A stretch of 40,796 nt of DNA from Candidatus Stahliibacteriota bacterium (GCA_030602565.1 JAUVZL010000021.1:1-40796), one strand, 5' to 3'. Counted from the first letter of the stretch, positions 25,165 through 33,353 are shown. Notes: generated from the letters alone by a model not told the origin. Numbers and translations: made by a program.

Positions 25165-25932
25165 TTATACCTTAAAGTACTTGACTGCATTTTCGAAAAT
25201 TCGCAGCCCATCACCGGTTTCATCGAGTTTTTCCCGGGTGTGATTGGGGTGTTGCAAAGACGAAATATGCCGTTCTGGATGCGGCATCAATCCCAGTATT
25301 CTACCTGTTGGGTCGGCTATACCAGCGATACTGAGTACTGAACCATTTGGATTGAATGGATAACCAGCATCATTACCTTTTTTGTCAACATACTGGAAAA
25401 CAATATGTTCTTGGATTTGTTTTAGAATGTCGTCATCCTTAACAACGAATTTGCCCTCAGCATGGGCTACTGGAAGGGTTATTATTGATTTCATCCCTTT
25501 AGTGAAAATCGACCTATTACGGTGGACCTTCAGATGAACCCAACGATCCTCAAAGCGTGCAGAATCATTACTTATTAGACTCACTGATTGTGCTTCAAAG
25601 CTTCCATCAAAAGCAGGTAAAATCCCGCATTTCACCAATACTTGAAAGCCATTACAGATTCCAATTATCAAATTATCCTGCTCAATAAACTCAAGAAACT
25701 TATCCCGGAATTTATATTTGATCTCATTGGCAAGGATTTTCCCGGCGGCAATATCATCACCATAAGTAAACCCACCAGATAGAGCGATAATTTGGTAATC
25801 GGTTAGTTGTCGGTGTTCAAGTTCATCTATATATACGCTTTCAATTTCTGCACCGGCGATCTTAAAGGCATAAGCTGTTTCGACATCACAATTTGTCCCA
25901 GCGGCTCGAAGAACTAAAACCTTGGGCTTCAC
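25165..25932 (-). CDS. purQ: Phosphoribosylformylglycinamidine synthase glutaminase subunit
   Basis: 255 residues. Class I glutamine amidotransferase with the nucleophile C93 in GICNGFQVL and the His/Glu pair in LMPHPERH near the C-terminus; GTNCD at 12-16 and GGFTYGDD are typical of PurQ. It supplies ammonia to PurL for the fourth step of purine synthesis. The length is in the upper PurQ range. It is the last gene of a bactofilin-MBL-purQ run, 9 bp after the MBL stop; purL and purS are not in the window. Confidence 0.9.
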   Translation of the reverse strand: MKPKVLVLRAAGTNCDVETAYAFKIAGAEIESVYIDELEHRQLTDYQIIALSGGFTYGDDIAAGKILANEIKYKFRDKFLEFIEQDNLIIGICNGFQVLVKCGILPAFDGSFEAQSVSLISNDSARFEDRWVHLKVHRNRSIFTKGMKSIITLPVAHAEGKFVVKDDDILKQIQEHIVFQYVDKKGNDAGYPFNPNGSVLSIAGIADPTGRILGLMPHPERHISSLQHPNHTREKLDETGDGLRIFENAVKYFKV

Positions 25933-25941
25933 TATGCGTTT

Positions 25942-26763
25942 CTATTTCAAAATGATTGTCTTACCGTCGGCGGCTGCTTGAATGTTGTATTTGGGATATT
26001 TACCCCGGTACCCTTTCACAATGCCATCTATGCATTTATCAGTACTGCCGTGATCATGGTGGGTAAACATAACATTTCTTACACCAGCATCCTCAGCAAG
26101 TTTCATGGCTTGACTGTACGTTGAATGACCCCAGCCCAATCTTTTTTTATAGATATCGTCTTTGTATTGTGCATCATGGATGAAGAAATTCACACCTTTT
26201 ATGAAATCAACGAATTTTTCGTATGGGGTATTGCCATTCTTGTCAAAAAGCTCGTTGTCCGTTAAAAAGGCAAACGAGTTCTTGCCTTCAGTAAACTTTA
26301 GTCCTAAGGCTTGATCTGGATGGTTGTTTATAATGGTCTGAATGTCTATATCTCCGATAGTTAATTTATTCTTCAAGGTTTTGAATGTGATTTTAGAAGG
26401 TAATTCAGACAATATTGCGGGAAAGTAAGGTCGCGTCATTTGATACGACAAAGCCTTTTTTGGATCTGTCATTTTTGATGAACCGTAAATATCTACAACT
26501 GAACTCGGCAAAAATATCGGTGTAAAAAAGGGAAAGCCTTGAATATGATCCCAGTGATAATGGGTGAATAGCATATTTATCTTGCTCTTCTTCTCTTGTA
26601 TTAGGTGAACACCTAATAGCCGGATACCAGTCCCCGCGTCGACTACTATTACATCACCTGAATTCGATTCAACATATAAACATGTCGTATTGCCGCCGTA
26701 TTTTTTAGTTTCTTTATTAGCAACTGCTATGGAACCTCTTGTTCCGTACAACTTAATTATCAT
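25942..26763 (-). CDS. MBL-fold metallohydrolase
   Basis: 273 residues. The metal site is FTHYHWDHIQGFP (HxHxDH), with further ligands in HDAQY and FTHHDHGS. N-terminal LYGTRGSIAVANKETKKYGGNTTCLYVE is typical of a bacterial group related to RNase Z/PhnP-like phosphodiesterases, sometimes linked to cyclic nucleotide hydrolysis or signalling. The start overlaps the bactofilin stop by 11 bp. Substrate not predictable. Confidence 0.82.
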   Translation of the reverse strand: MIIKLYGTRGSIAVANKETKKYGGNTTCLYVESNSGDVIVVDAGTGIRLLGVHLIQEKKSKINMLFTHYHWDHIQGFPFFTPIFLPSSVVDIYGSSKMTDPKKALSYQMTRPYFPAILSELPSKITFKTLKNKLTIGDIDIQTIINNHPDQALGLKFTEGKNSFAFLTDNELFDKNGNTPYEKFVDFIKGVNFFIHDAQYKDDIYKKRLGWGHSTYSQAMKLAEDAGVRNVMFTHHDHGSTDKCIDGIVKGYRGKYPKYNIQAAADGKTIILK

Positions 26764-27112
26764 CTACGGCTTTTCCTTTGGTTTTTTGAGACATCTGGCA
26801 AGTACCTTCAAAAAAGACGCCCGAATGGATGATTATGCCTTTGCAAATAATGTCACCAAACATCTGCGCGCCACTCTGGAATTCAACAATGTCTTGGATA
26901 TTGATATTGCCTTGAATCTTACCGCCAATGATTGCTGATTTGCAGTAAATATCGCCTTTTATCACGGAACTTTTACCAACAAAGAGACTATCTTTTACGG
27001 TAACGCTTCCTTTGACCTTCCCGTCAATTTTAGTTGAACCATCAACCTTGATATCGCCATTTATAACAGTCCCTTTTCCCACGACACTGTCTATCTGACC
27101 TTCTTTCGCCAT
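26753..27112 (-). CDS. Bactofilin
   Basis: 119 residues. A central right-handed beta-helix is visible as short repeats rich in G, I, V and D (VINGDIKVDGSTKIDGKVKGSVTV..., SSVIKGDI, AIIGGKIQGNINI). Bactofilins polymerise without nucleotide and shape the envelope or position other proteins. The terminal KTKGKAVDDN tail is disordered. An AGGAGG site lies ahead of the ATG, with a promoter 38 bp further up. First gene of the three-gene minus-strand operon. Confidence 0.88.
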   Translation of the reverse strand: MAKEGQIDSVVGKGTVINGDIKVDGSTKIDGKVKGSVTVKDSLFVGKSSVIKGDIYCKSAIIGGKIQGNINIQDIVEFQSGAQMFGDIICKGIIIHSGVFFEGTCQMSQKTKGKAVDDN

Positions 27113-27149
27113 CCAATCCTCCTTTGAACCAGTAATTTATTTACATAAA

Positions 27150-27177
27150 TTATATGCAAAATCTTCATTTTGTCAAT
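27150..27177 (-). promoter_or_regulatory. Promoter of the bactofilin operon
   Basis: On the minus strand TTGACA (27177-27172), 16-nt spacer, TATAAT (27155-27150). The leader of about 30 nt ends in AGGAGG. Confidence 0.85.
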
Positions 27178-27194
27178 AAACGATTTCAAAAAAA

Positions 27195-27270
27195 TAGCGC
27201 CAACGGGATTTGAACCCGTGATCTTCGCCTTGAGAGGGCGGTGTCCTAAACCAAGCTAGACGATGGCGCC
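27195..27270 (-). tRNA. tRNA-Glu (anticodon CTC)
   Basis: 76 nt form a cloverleaf. The acceptor strands are GGCGCCA (5') and TGGCGCT (3'; the G1-T72 pair is a wobble), the D arm contains GGTTTAGGA, and the TPsiC arm is ACGGG-TTCAAAT-CCCGT. The anticodon loop CTCTCAA gives anticodon CTC, reading GAG. CCA is not encoded. The mature 5' end is only 7 nt past a -10 box, so the primary transcript would need little or no 5' trimming. Confidence 0.92.
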
Positions 27271-27277
27271 GTGGGAT

Positions 27278-27305
27278 ATTATAGATATTCCACAAGAAAT
27301 GTCAA
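27278..27305 (-). promoter_or_regulatory. tRNA-Glu promoter
   Basis: On the minus strand TTGACA (27305-27300), 16-nt spacer, TATAAT (27283-27278), then 7 nt to the first base of the tRNA. Confidence 0.85.
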
Positions 27306-27315
27306 CGCTTAATTA

Positions 27316-27350
27316 AGAGATATTTCTGAATCATTTTCAGAAATATCTCT
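27316..27350. repeat. 15-bp-stem hairpin
   Basis: Perfect inverted repeat AGAGATATTTCTGAA (27316-27330) and its complement (27336-27350) around a 5-nt loop. It lies directly upstream of the tRNA promoter. No T-tract follows on either strand, so I do not call it a terminator. Confidence 0.7.
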
Positions 27351-27399
27351 CGATTACAATGATGCAAAAAAAGATTACAGTGATATATCATGACTTTAA

Positions 27400-27457
27400 G
27401 TAGTGGCAGACCTCGGTCTGCTCAAATTGAGAGATGTCGAGCAAGCTCGACCACTAC
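27400..27457. repeat. Two-hairpin palindromic repeat
   Basis: GTAGTGG, hairpin CAGACC-TC-GGTCTG, spacer, hairpin TCGAGC-AA... read as TCGAGC/GCTCGA, then CCACTAC. The outer seven bases pair exactly. Same architecture as 21268-21313 but with unrelated inner stems. Confidence 0.75.
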
Positions 27458-27493
27458 AATGTGGGTTGTGCAATGACAGATTTATGAATATAC

Positions 27494-27521
27494 TTTACAT
27501 TGAGCGATTTTTCCATATAAT
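27494..27521 (+). promoter_or_regulatory. Leaderless-type promoter with GTG start
   Basis: TTTACA at 27494-27499, 16-nt spacer, TATAAT at 27516-27521. The GTG start codon at 27528 is 6 nt downstream. Confidence 0.75.
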
Positions 27522-27527
27522 CTGGAC

Positions 27528-28190
27528 GTGGAGGTGACAGTCATTATCCCGGTATATAATGAAAAAGATAATATTAATGCGGTAATCGATGTGGTCAAAA
27601 GTGTCGGTATAGTTCAAGAAATTATCGTGGTCGATGATTTTTCAGTGGATGGAACCAGAGATCTTTTAAGAAAAAGAAAAGAAATAAAAACGATATTTCA
27701 CGAGAAAAACAGAGGGAAAGGAGCCGCCGTCCGAAGTGGCTTGCAAATTGCCTCTGGAGATATAGTTATTATTCAGGATGCTGATTTAGAGTATTCACCT
27801 AAGCAGTATCCACAGCTGATCAAGCCAATCAAAGAGAAGAAAACGAGTGTTGTCTATGGCTCAAGAATTTTAGGAAAAGGTAGTTTCTTAAAATCAAGTT
27901 ATTTTGCGAACCGGTTCTTAACCTTTTTGACAAATGTTTTATTTGGCAGCCATATATCAGACATGGAGACATGTTATAAGGTCATAAAGACTGAGCTCCT
28001 AAGGGATCTACACCTAATATCATCGCGTTTTGAGATCGAACCTGAAATAACCTGCAAAATCCTGAAAAGAAAAGAGAAGATTGTCGAAATACCAATTAGC
28101 TACACCGGGCGCAAAAAAGGTAAGAAAATAGGTGTGACAGACGGCATTCAGGCAATCTGGAGCTTGGTCAAATGGAAATTCAAGAAATGA
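27528..28190 (+). CDS. Family 2 glycosyltransferase, DPM1/polyprenyl-phosphate type
   Basis: 220 residues with no membrane anchor. VTVIIPVYNEKDNI, the nucleotide site VVDDFSVDGTRD, the metal motif QDADLEYSP and a later GSRILGKGS place it with dolichol-phosphate-mannose synthase-like enzymes, which load a sugar onto a polyprenyl phosphate. GTG start fixed by the promoter. It precedes a GT4 gene by 142 bp; that spacer contains degenerate AACACGAAT-type repeats and no clear promoter. Confidence 0.87.
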   Translation: MEVTVIIPVYNEKDNINAVIDVVKSVGIVQEIIVVDDFSVDGTRDLLRKRKEIKTIFHEKNRGKGAAVRSGLQIASGDIVIIQDADLEYSPKQYPQLIKPIKEKKTSVVYGSRILGKGSFLKSSYFANRFLTFLTNVLFGSHISDMETCYKVIKTELLRDLHLISSRFEIEPEITCKILKRKEKIVEIPISYTGRKKGKKIGVTDGIQAIWSLVKWKFKK

Positions 28191-28332
28191 TAGTTTACAC
28201 CAATGAACACGAATATAAAATAATCGCGAATTTACACGCATATTTTAACACGAATTGCCCCAATATAAAAGAATCACTAATAGAGACTAATATTACAATG
28301 TGTTTAATTAATTTACTTAGATTCGAAATTTT

Positions 28333-29505
28333 ATGAGGGTTCTGTTCGTAACAACTGCATATCAACGATTTAAAGGGGATGTAATAACCCCCTGGCTTAC
28401 CGAGCTAATACTCCGGCTTCGTGACCAAAAAATCGATGTCGAAGTATTTACTTCATCATACAAAGGTCTACGTGATCAGATCCTTGACCGGGTCAAAGTT
28501 CATCGTTTCCGTTATTTCTTCAAAAATCTGGAAAAGCTCACGCATGAGGAAACAGTTGTCGACCGGGTAAGCCGCAACCCCTTAAACCTACTGCTGATAT
28601 TTTTCTATATGATAGCTGGTACCTGGGCAATTGTCCAACTAGTCAAAAGAGAAAAATATGATATCGTTCACGTTCACTGGCCATTTCCTCATATTATTTT
28701 TGGAGTATTCGCCCGCATTGCCGGTAAAACCCGCTTATTCTCTACTTTTTATGGACGCGAAATACGCTGGTTCACGAAAAAATTCAAGTGGCTGACAAAG
28801 TGTCTTTCGATTTTGCTGAATAAGTCTGATATGATTACTGCGATATCTACCCATACCAGAACTGAATTAAGAAGGTATATAAAAAGTGAAATTGAAGTCA
28901 TACCGTTCAGCGCTGCAGTTCCGGAAAGAGTATCGAACATCAGTGATGAAAATGAAATTCTCTTTGTTGGTCGGCTGGTGGAGCGCAAAGGGATCAAGTA
29001 TTTGATACAAGCCATGGCTGAGCTAAGAAATGAAATACCCCATAAATTAGTAATCATCGGCGATGGAGCAGAGCGACCTGAACTGGAAAACCTTGTTGAC
29101 CGTCTTGATCTGCGCTCTCGGGTTTATTTTACCGGCTGGATTTCAGCTGATGAAAAGTTGCGGCACTATGAAAAATGCGGCTTTTTTGTACTGCCGGCAG
29201 TATACGATAAACAAGGCGATATTGAAGGTCTTGGTGTAGTCTTAATCGAGGCGATGAGTTGCTATAAACCAGTTATTGCCTCGAAGGCTGGGGGCATTAC
29301 TGATGTTGTTGAAGATGGTGTGAACGGCATTCTTGTCCCGCCCGGCGATGTCCCGGCACTTACCAAGGCAATACGAAGACTGGCAATTGATAAAAAACTA
29401 CGTGAAGAAATGGGGAAGAGGGCTAAGAAGAGCATTGACGAAAGGTTCAATTGGGATAAGATTGTAAATAAGTTGATTTCGCTATATGTCACCAAGGAGA
29501 AATAA
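28333..29505 (+). CDS. Family 4 glycosyltransferase
   Basis: 390 residues, GT-B fold. VTTAYQRFKGDVITPWLTEL at the N-terminus, then ILFVGRLVERKGIKYLIQAM, VYFTGWISADEKLRHYEKC and the E-x7-E motif in EGLGVVLIEAM. The family includes mannosyl- and glucosyltransferases for glycolipids and polysaccharides. It directly abuts scpB (stop 29505, next ATG 29506), the first of four tightly packed genes. Confidence 0.87.
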   Translation: MRVLFVTTAYQRFKGDVITPWLTELILRLRDQKIDVEVFTSSYKGLRDQILDRVKVHRFRYFFKNLEKLTHEETVVDRVSRNPLNLLLIFFYMIAGTWAIVQLVKREKYDIVHVHWPFPHIIFGVFARIAGKTRLFSTFYGREIRWFTKKFKWLTKCLSILLNKSDMITAISTHTRTELRRYIKSEIEVIPFSAAVPERVSNISDENEILFVGRLVERKGIKYLIQAMAELRNEIPHKLVIIGDGAERPELENLVDRLDLRSRVYFTGWISADEKLRHYEKCGFFVLPAVYDKQGDIEGLGVVLIEAMSCYKPVIASKAGGITDVVEDGVNGILVPPGDVPALTKAIRRLAIDKKLREEMGKRAKKSIDERFNWDKIVNKLISLYVTKEK

Positions 29506-30171
29506 ATGGACGGTTCTAATATGAAACGCACTATAGAAGCACTATTAATAGCAACTGATGCTCCTTTGACATTGCAAAAGATCACTGAAATAACCAATTT
29601 ACAAAAAGATGAGATTGTCAGCTGTGTTAAGGAGTTGAATCAAGAATATCGCGAGTCACAACGAGCTTTTGAAATAAAGGAAATCGCTGGAGGCTATCAG
29701 ATATACACCCTACCAGAATTTGCTCTATGGGTCGGTGCACTCCACGACCGCAAGAGCAGGCTTTCAAAAGCTGGACTGGAAACCCTTGCAATAATAGCAT
29801 ACCACCAACCTATTACCAGACCAGAAGTTGAAAAAGTAAGGGGCGTTGATTCAACCTGGATATTAGACGTTCTCCTGCAGAAAAATCTGGTTAAAACATG
29901 CGGTAGACTGCCGGTTCCTGGTAGACCAATTAGGTATGGCACGACCAAAGAATTCTTAAGATATTTTGGCATAAAAGACCTGGGTGATCTACCCCGAGAA
30001 GAAGATTTTGGTGAAGCAATTGCAACCGTGGAAGACACGGGTACTGAACCTTCTGGCAATGAACAAGGACCTGAACCGAGCACTGAGGGACCAGAGCAAG
30101 AAACTACTGAGGATGAAGACACAGATGAAGAGACAGTAAAAGACAAACCTGATGAACCGTTCCTTATATGA
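29506..30171 (+). CDS. scpB: Segregation and condensation protein B
   Basis: 221 residues. Two winged-helix domains (about 5-85 and 90-160) with the ScpB-typical LETLAIIAYHQPITRPEVEKVRGVDS segment and PGRPIRYGTTKEFLRYFGI. The last 50 residues are an acidic tail of Glu, Thr and Pro. ScpB links ScpA to SMC in the condensin complex. AAGGAG precedes the start; ATG 29521 is a possible alternative. scpA is not in the window. The next gene overlaps by 4 bp. Confidence 0.92.
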   Translation: MDGSNMKRTIEALLIATDAPLTLQKITEITNLQKDEIVSCVKELNQEYRESQRAFEIKEIAGGYQIYTLPEFALWVGALHDRKSRLSKAGLETLAIIAYHQPITRPEVEKVRGVDSTWILDVLLQKNLVKTCGRLPVPGRPIRYGTTKEFLRYFGIKDLGDLPREEDFGEAIATVEDTGTEPSGNEQGPEPSTEGPEQETTEDEDTDEETVKDKPDEPFLI

Positions 30172-30815
30172 CATCAGTCAAAAAAGAAGTCTGCTCATTC
30201 CTTCTGAACTATAATGTCAAAATCATTGGTTTTGGCAAAGTGCCAGAAGATGTTGAACTGTTAGAAATCAAAGCTAGGTTGCCAAGGGCAATCGTTTTTG
30301 GCTACCCATTATCAGAATCGGTTTTACAGACGATAAAAGACCGGCCAACGCTCATTTATAAACATCATTACAAGACAGTGAACTGGATATTAGACCAAAC
30401 TGCCTATCACCTTGTGCGTTTTATCGAAGAAAAAGGCGCAAAGGCAATTGCCATTCCAGCATCTCAGACAGTTGATTGGCAGATGCAAAAAGGCCATATT
30501 TCTCATAAATCATTGGCAAAAGCAGCTGGTCTTGGCTTTATCGGCAGAAGTGGCTTACTCATCCATCCACAATATGGAGCTAGGGTTCGGTATTGCTCAC
30601 TCCTGACCGACTTATCATTTGAGCCTGACCAAAAAGTGGAACAAAGTTGTGGTGAATGTATCAAATGTATTAAGGCATGTCCAGGTCAAGCTATTTCTAA
30701 AGACGGTGTTGACCTAACTCGCTGCCTGGAACAATTAAAGGAATTCTCCAAGATCAGAGGTATTGGTCAGTATATATGTGGCGTGTGCGTAAAGGTCTGT
30801 GATGGCAGAGATTAA
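30168..30815 (+). CDS. QueG-like iron-sulfur protein, short form
   Basis: 215 residues. The region KGHISHKSLAKAAGLGFIGRSGLLIHPQYGARVRYCSLLTDL matches the conserved part of epoxyqueuosine reductases, followed by cluster motifs CGECIKCIKACPG and CGVCVKVC. It lacks the C-terminal HEAT-type extension and is about 100 residues shorter than QueG. It could be a reduced QueG or a related ferredoxin-like oxidoreductase. Other queuosine genes (queD, queC) lie downstream, which supports but does not prove a role there. It overlaps scpB (ATGA). Confidence 0.7.
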   Translation: MTSVKKEVCSFLLNYNVKIIGFGKVPEDVELLEIKARLPRAIVFGYPLSESVLQTIKDRPTLIYKHHYKTVNWILDQTAYHLVRFIEEKGAKAIAIPASQTVDWQMQKGHISHKSLAKAAGLGFIGRSGLLIHPQYGARVRYCSLLTDLSFEPDQKVEQSCGECIKCIKACPGQAISKDGVDLTRCLEQLKEFSKIRGIGQYICGVCVKVCDGRD

Positions 30816-31350
30816 ACCGACCCAGAAAGTTCTGGTCATGACTGGATTGATTTACGTTGACGATTTTCGAGTGAGGGACGTGTTAGATGCATTAACTAAA
30901 GACTTCGGGAATATATCCATGAAATCTGAAGTCATCCCGTTTACGCACACAACATACTACAATAAGGAAATGGGCGATAAGCTCTTGCGACAGTGGTGTG
31001 TCTTTGATGATTTGGTAGATCCTGATGTCCTTGCTGATTTGAAACACCGAACTAATAGAATTGAAAGCTCCTTTGTCCATGAAAACAAAAGAAGGAAGGT
31101 TAATATTGACCCCGGACTCATAACCTTGAGCAACATAGTCCTTGCCTCAACCAAGGATTACTCACACCGTATTTACATAGGTAAAGGTATTTACGCAGAA
31201 GTCACGCTCATTTACAAAAATAAGAGGTTCAGATCCTTAGCGTGGACATACCCGGATCACCAGGAAAAAATCGCTCTTGATTTCTTTGAAAAAGCCCGGC
31301 TACTTTTAAAGGAACGGTTAGGAAATCAATTTGGGAATTTAGGTGTTTAG
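30802..31350 (+). CDS. DUF4416 family protein
   Basis: 182 residues. Recognisable features of the family are VLVMTGLIYVDD, FTHTTYYNKEMGD, the RKVNIDPGLITLSNIVLASTKDYSHRIYIGKGIYAEVTL block and FRSLAWTYPDH. Function unknown. The ATG at 30802 overlaps the QueG-like gene's 3' end by 14 bp. Its last codons run straight into the palindromic repeat block at 31357. Confidence 0.82.
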   Translation: MAEIKPTQKVLVMTGLIYVDDFRVRDVLDALTKDFGNISMKSEVIPFTHTTYYNKEMGDKLLRQWCVFDDLVDPDVLADLKHRTNRIESSFVHENKRRKVNIDPGLITLSNIVLASTKDYSHRIYIGKGIYAEVTLIYKNKRFRSLAWTYPDHQEKIALDFFEKARLLLKERLGNQFGNLGV

Positions 31351-31356
31351 GTGTTT

Positions 31357-31388
31357 ACCCCGTTTAGATAGTACACATCTAACGGGGT
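31357..31388. repeat. ACCCCGTT hairpin
   Basis: ACCCCGTTTAGAT and ATCTAACGGGGT pair around a short loop. It is nearly the same hairpin as at 19223-19253, here 7 bp after the DUF4416 stop codon, where it could also act on the 3' end of that operon's transcript. Confidence 0.7.
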
Positions 31389-31412
31389 TTAGGTATTTTA
31401 GGCATTTGCATA

Positions 31413-31460
31413 GTGGGGGCGGGCTGCCCGCGAATATCAAGCCCAGAAGGGCTTTCCCAC
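31413..31460. repeat. GC-rich two-hairpin repeat, GTGGG...CCCAC
   Basis: Outer GTGGG/CCCAC enclose hairpins GCGGGC-T-GCCCGC and AGCCC-AGAA-GGGCT. The layout is that of the GTAGT/ACTAC family but with different sequences. Confidence 0.7.
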
Positions 31461-31482
31461 AAGAAAAAGACTGCAAACTGTC

Positions 31483-31507
31483 TTCCTCCCCCTGGAAGGG
31501 GGAGGAA
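31483..31507. repeat. TTCCTCCCCC hairpin before queD
   Basis: TTCCTCCCCC-TGGAA-GGGGGAGGAA, a perfect 10-bp stem, followed by AAAGGTGGGGGTGA. The same pair of motifs occurs in the 19182-19301 element. It ends about 24 bp before the queD ribosome site. Confidence 0.75.
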
Positions 31508-31540
31508 AAAGGTGGGGGTGATATATGCCAGGAGGAATAT

Positions 31541-31900
31541 ATGTTTGATCTTTCAGTTGAAGGAATGTTTTCAGCCGCACATCAGGTAAAAGGATATCCT
31601 GGTGATTGTGCTGGTATACACGGCCATACTTATCAGGTAAAAGTAATATTGAGGGTGGATAAGCTGGATAATATAGGGATGGCTATTGATTTCAGACGCG
31701 TGAAAACCGCGCTCAATGAAATTCTCTCTGAACTTGACCACAAAAACTTGAATGAGCTTTTATACTTCAAAGAACGTAATGCGACAACAGAATATATCGC
31801 AATGTATGTTTTTAATGAAATGAAGAAAAAAATCAATATGATAAAAGCGGTCACTGTGTGGGAAGGACGTAACAATACCGTCACATATTATGAAGATTAG
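31541..31900 (+). CDS. queD: 6-carboxytetrahydropterin synthase
   Basis: 119 residues. Zinc ligands lie in FSAAHQV and HGHTYQVKV, with the family's MAIDFRRVK, LDHKNLNEL and TTEYIAMYVF motifs. It makes carboxytetrahydropterin, the second step of the route to 7-deazaguanine (queuosine). An in-frame upstream ATG exists, but its first 66 codons only translate palindromic repeats; ATG 31541 with GGAGGAATAT immediately ahead begins the family sequence and gives a normal length. Followed by queC. Confidence 0.92.
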   Translation: MFDLSVEGMFSAAHQVKGYPGDCAGIHGHTYQVKVILRVDKLDNIGMAIDFRRVKTALNEILSELDHKNLNELLYFKERNATTEYIAMYVFNEMKKKINMIKAVTVWEGRNNTVTYYED

Positions 31901-32035
31901 ATTGCCACGTCAGGAAAAGATGAAGTTAAGAAGTTATGAAGTTGAGAAGTTCAGAGGTTCTGAGCCTCACATCTTCAAAGCTTCGATATACGACGGGGCG
32001 AAAACCCCTATTCCACTCGATTGCCAGCAAGCAAA

Positions 32036-32671
32036 ATGAAACCTAAGAGTATCATTCTCCTATCCGGCGGTCTTGACTCTTTAGTCAGCGCGACAATTGC
32101 CAAGAAGAAAACAAGACCGCTATTTGCGCTAACATTTGATTATGGCCAACGGGCTGCAAAAATGGAAATTTCCTCATCCAGAAAGATATGTAAGGCATTA
32201 CAAATCAAACACAAGGTTGTCAAAATACCTTTTTTCAAAGAATTTAAGAAACTCCTTATGCTTCAGTCCAAGAATGTCAGTATTAGGAAATTTAGCAACT
32301 TGAAGAACGTTTGGATTCCAAACAGAAATGGTCTTTTCATAAATATTGCTGCGTGTTATGCAGAATATGTAGGCGCCGAGTTCATTATTACAGGGTTTAA
32401 CCGCGAAGAAGCCGAAGAATTCCCGGATAACAGACCACAATTCATGGCAGCAATGAATCATACACTCATGTTTAGCACGCTTACAAAGGTTAAGGTGAGA
32501 AGCTTTGTTCTTGAATATACAAAGAAACAAATCTACAAACTCGGACTAAAATACAGTGCGCCTATGCGATATATCTACTCATGCTATCTTGGAAGAAAAG
32601 AAATGTGCGGTAAATGCGCCTCCTGCAAGAAACTTATCAAAGCCAGGGAGAACAGAAAGACCTTCCGTTAA
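32036..32671 (+). CDS. queC: 7-cyano-7-deazaguanine synthase
   Basis: 211 residues from ATG 32036 (a TTG 15 bp upstream is possible). The PP-loop ATP site is SGGLDS, FDYGQRA and GFNREEAEEFPDNRPQF match QueC, and the zinc site is C-x8-CGKCASC near the C-terminus. It converts carboxydeazaguanine to preQ0. No clear ribosome site or promoter is visible; 31915-32030 holds short GAAGTT-type repeats and a CGACGGGGCG/CCCC hairpin. queE is not in the window. Confidence 0.9.
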   Translation: MKPKSIILLSGGLDSLVSATIAKKKTRPLFALTFDYGQRAAKMEISSSRKICKALQIKHKVVKIPFFKEFKKLLMLQSKNVSIRKFSNLKNVWIPNRNGLFINIAACYAEYVGAEFIITGFNREEAEEFPDNRPQFMAAMNHTLMFSTLTKVKVRSFVLEYTKKQIYKLGLKYSAPMRYIYSCYLGRKEMCGKCASCKKLIKARENRKTFR

Positions 32672-32677
32672 GACCTA

Positions 32678-32763
32678 TGGAGTGCAACGAGTCCTCTCGT
32701 TATAACTATGGAGTGCAACGGGTCTGCGATGAGCTCAGTCGAATCGTCCTCTCGTTGCGAAAT
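32678..32763. repeat. REP-like palindromes upstream of the RAYT gene
   Basis: Two copies of ATGGAGTGCAACG: the first (32678-32705) reads TGCAACGAG, short loop, CTCTCGTT; the second (32708-32763) is longer, with a GAGCTC-containing loop between GTGCAACG and CTCTCGTTGC. The stem motif CAACGAGA/TCTCGTTG is shared with copies downstream of the gene and inside pdp. Confidence 0.75.
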
Positions 32764-32772
32764 TATGAAACT

Positions 32773-33336
32773 ATGAACAAAAATAACGCTAAATACATAA
32801 TCTACAAACATAATCCACCCCATCTTTTCCTATCAAATGCTACCTATATAATAACCGCATCTATTTATAAAAGAAAAAGATTTTTTCACAATGATGAGCT
32901 AAAAAGTCTTATACTAACTTCTATTCTACACTATTTCTCGAAATACTCATGGCATATTAAGGCATATGTAATTTTAACAAATCATTATCACTTATTGGTA
33001 CATGCCCCAGAAAACAATGTATCCTTATCAAAAATCATATCAAAAATCATAAATAATATACATAGATATACCGCTCACAAAATCAATCAAATAAATAAAA
33101 AATCGGGAATGAAAATATGGTGGAATTATTGGGATACTTGTCTGACTTATGAAAAATCATATTATGCACGATTAAATTACATTCACTTTAATCCAGTAAA
33201 ACATGGGTATGTAGATGATCCAACGAAATGGAAATTTAGTAGTTATAATGAATTCTGTGAATCAAACTATACTGAAGCGAAAAGGGTCGAAAAAGAATTT
33301 CCATTTGAGAGGGTAAAGGTGTATGATGAATTTTAA
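32773..33336 (+). CDS. REP-associated tyrosine transposase (RAYT)
   Basis: 187 residues. Y1/HUH transposase with the metal-binding HYH at 71-73 in LTNHYHLLVHAPE and the C-terminal NYIHFNPVKHGYVDD and WKFSSYNEF blocks typical of TnpA-REP proteins; a Tyr in the YYARLNYIHF helix is the likely nucleophile. RAYTs nick and move REP palindromes as single strands. Upstream in-frame codons only translate repeats, so I choose ATG 32773. REP-like palindromes flank the gene on both sides. It has no ribosome site and is AT-rich compared with queC and pdp. Confidence 0.9.
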   Translation: MNKNNAKYIIYKHNPPHLFLSNATYIITASIYKRKRFFHNDELKSLILTSILHYFSKYSWHIKAYVILTNHYHLLVHAPENNVSLSKIISKIINNIHRYTAHKINQINKKSGMKIWWNYWDTCLTYEKSYYARLNYIHFNPVKHGYVDDPTKWKFSSYNEFCESNYTEAKRVEKEFPFERVKVYDEF

Positions 33337-33353
33337 AAGAAAAAACAAAGAAA

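Noticed and set aside
27316-27350. Rho-independent terminator at the strong hairpin
   Set aside because: The stem is AT-rich and no T-tract follows on either strand; it lies upstream of a promoter rather than after a gene on that strand.
29697-30146. 149-codon minus-strand ORF opposite scpB
   Set aside because: A shadow frame of scpB; its Ser/Val-rich sequence mirrors the acidic tail codons.
31343-31540. N-terminal extension of QueD from the upstream ATG
   Set aside because: The 66 extra codons read through three hairpin repeats; the ATG at 31541 has a strong ribosome site and gives the normal family length.
32614-32772. N-terminal extension of the RAYT protein
   Set aside because: The extra codons overlap queC's end and translate REP-like palindromes; transposase homology begins at ATG 32773.
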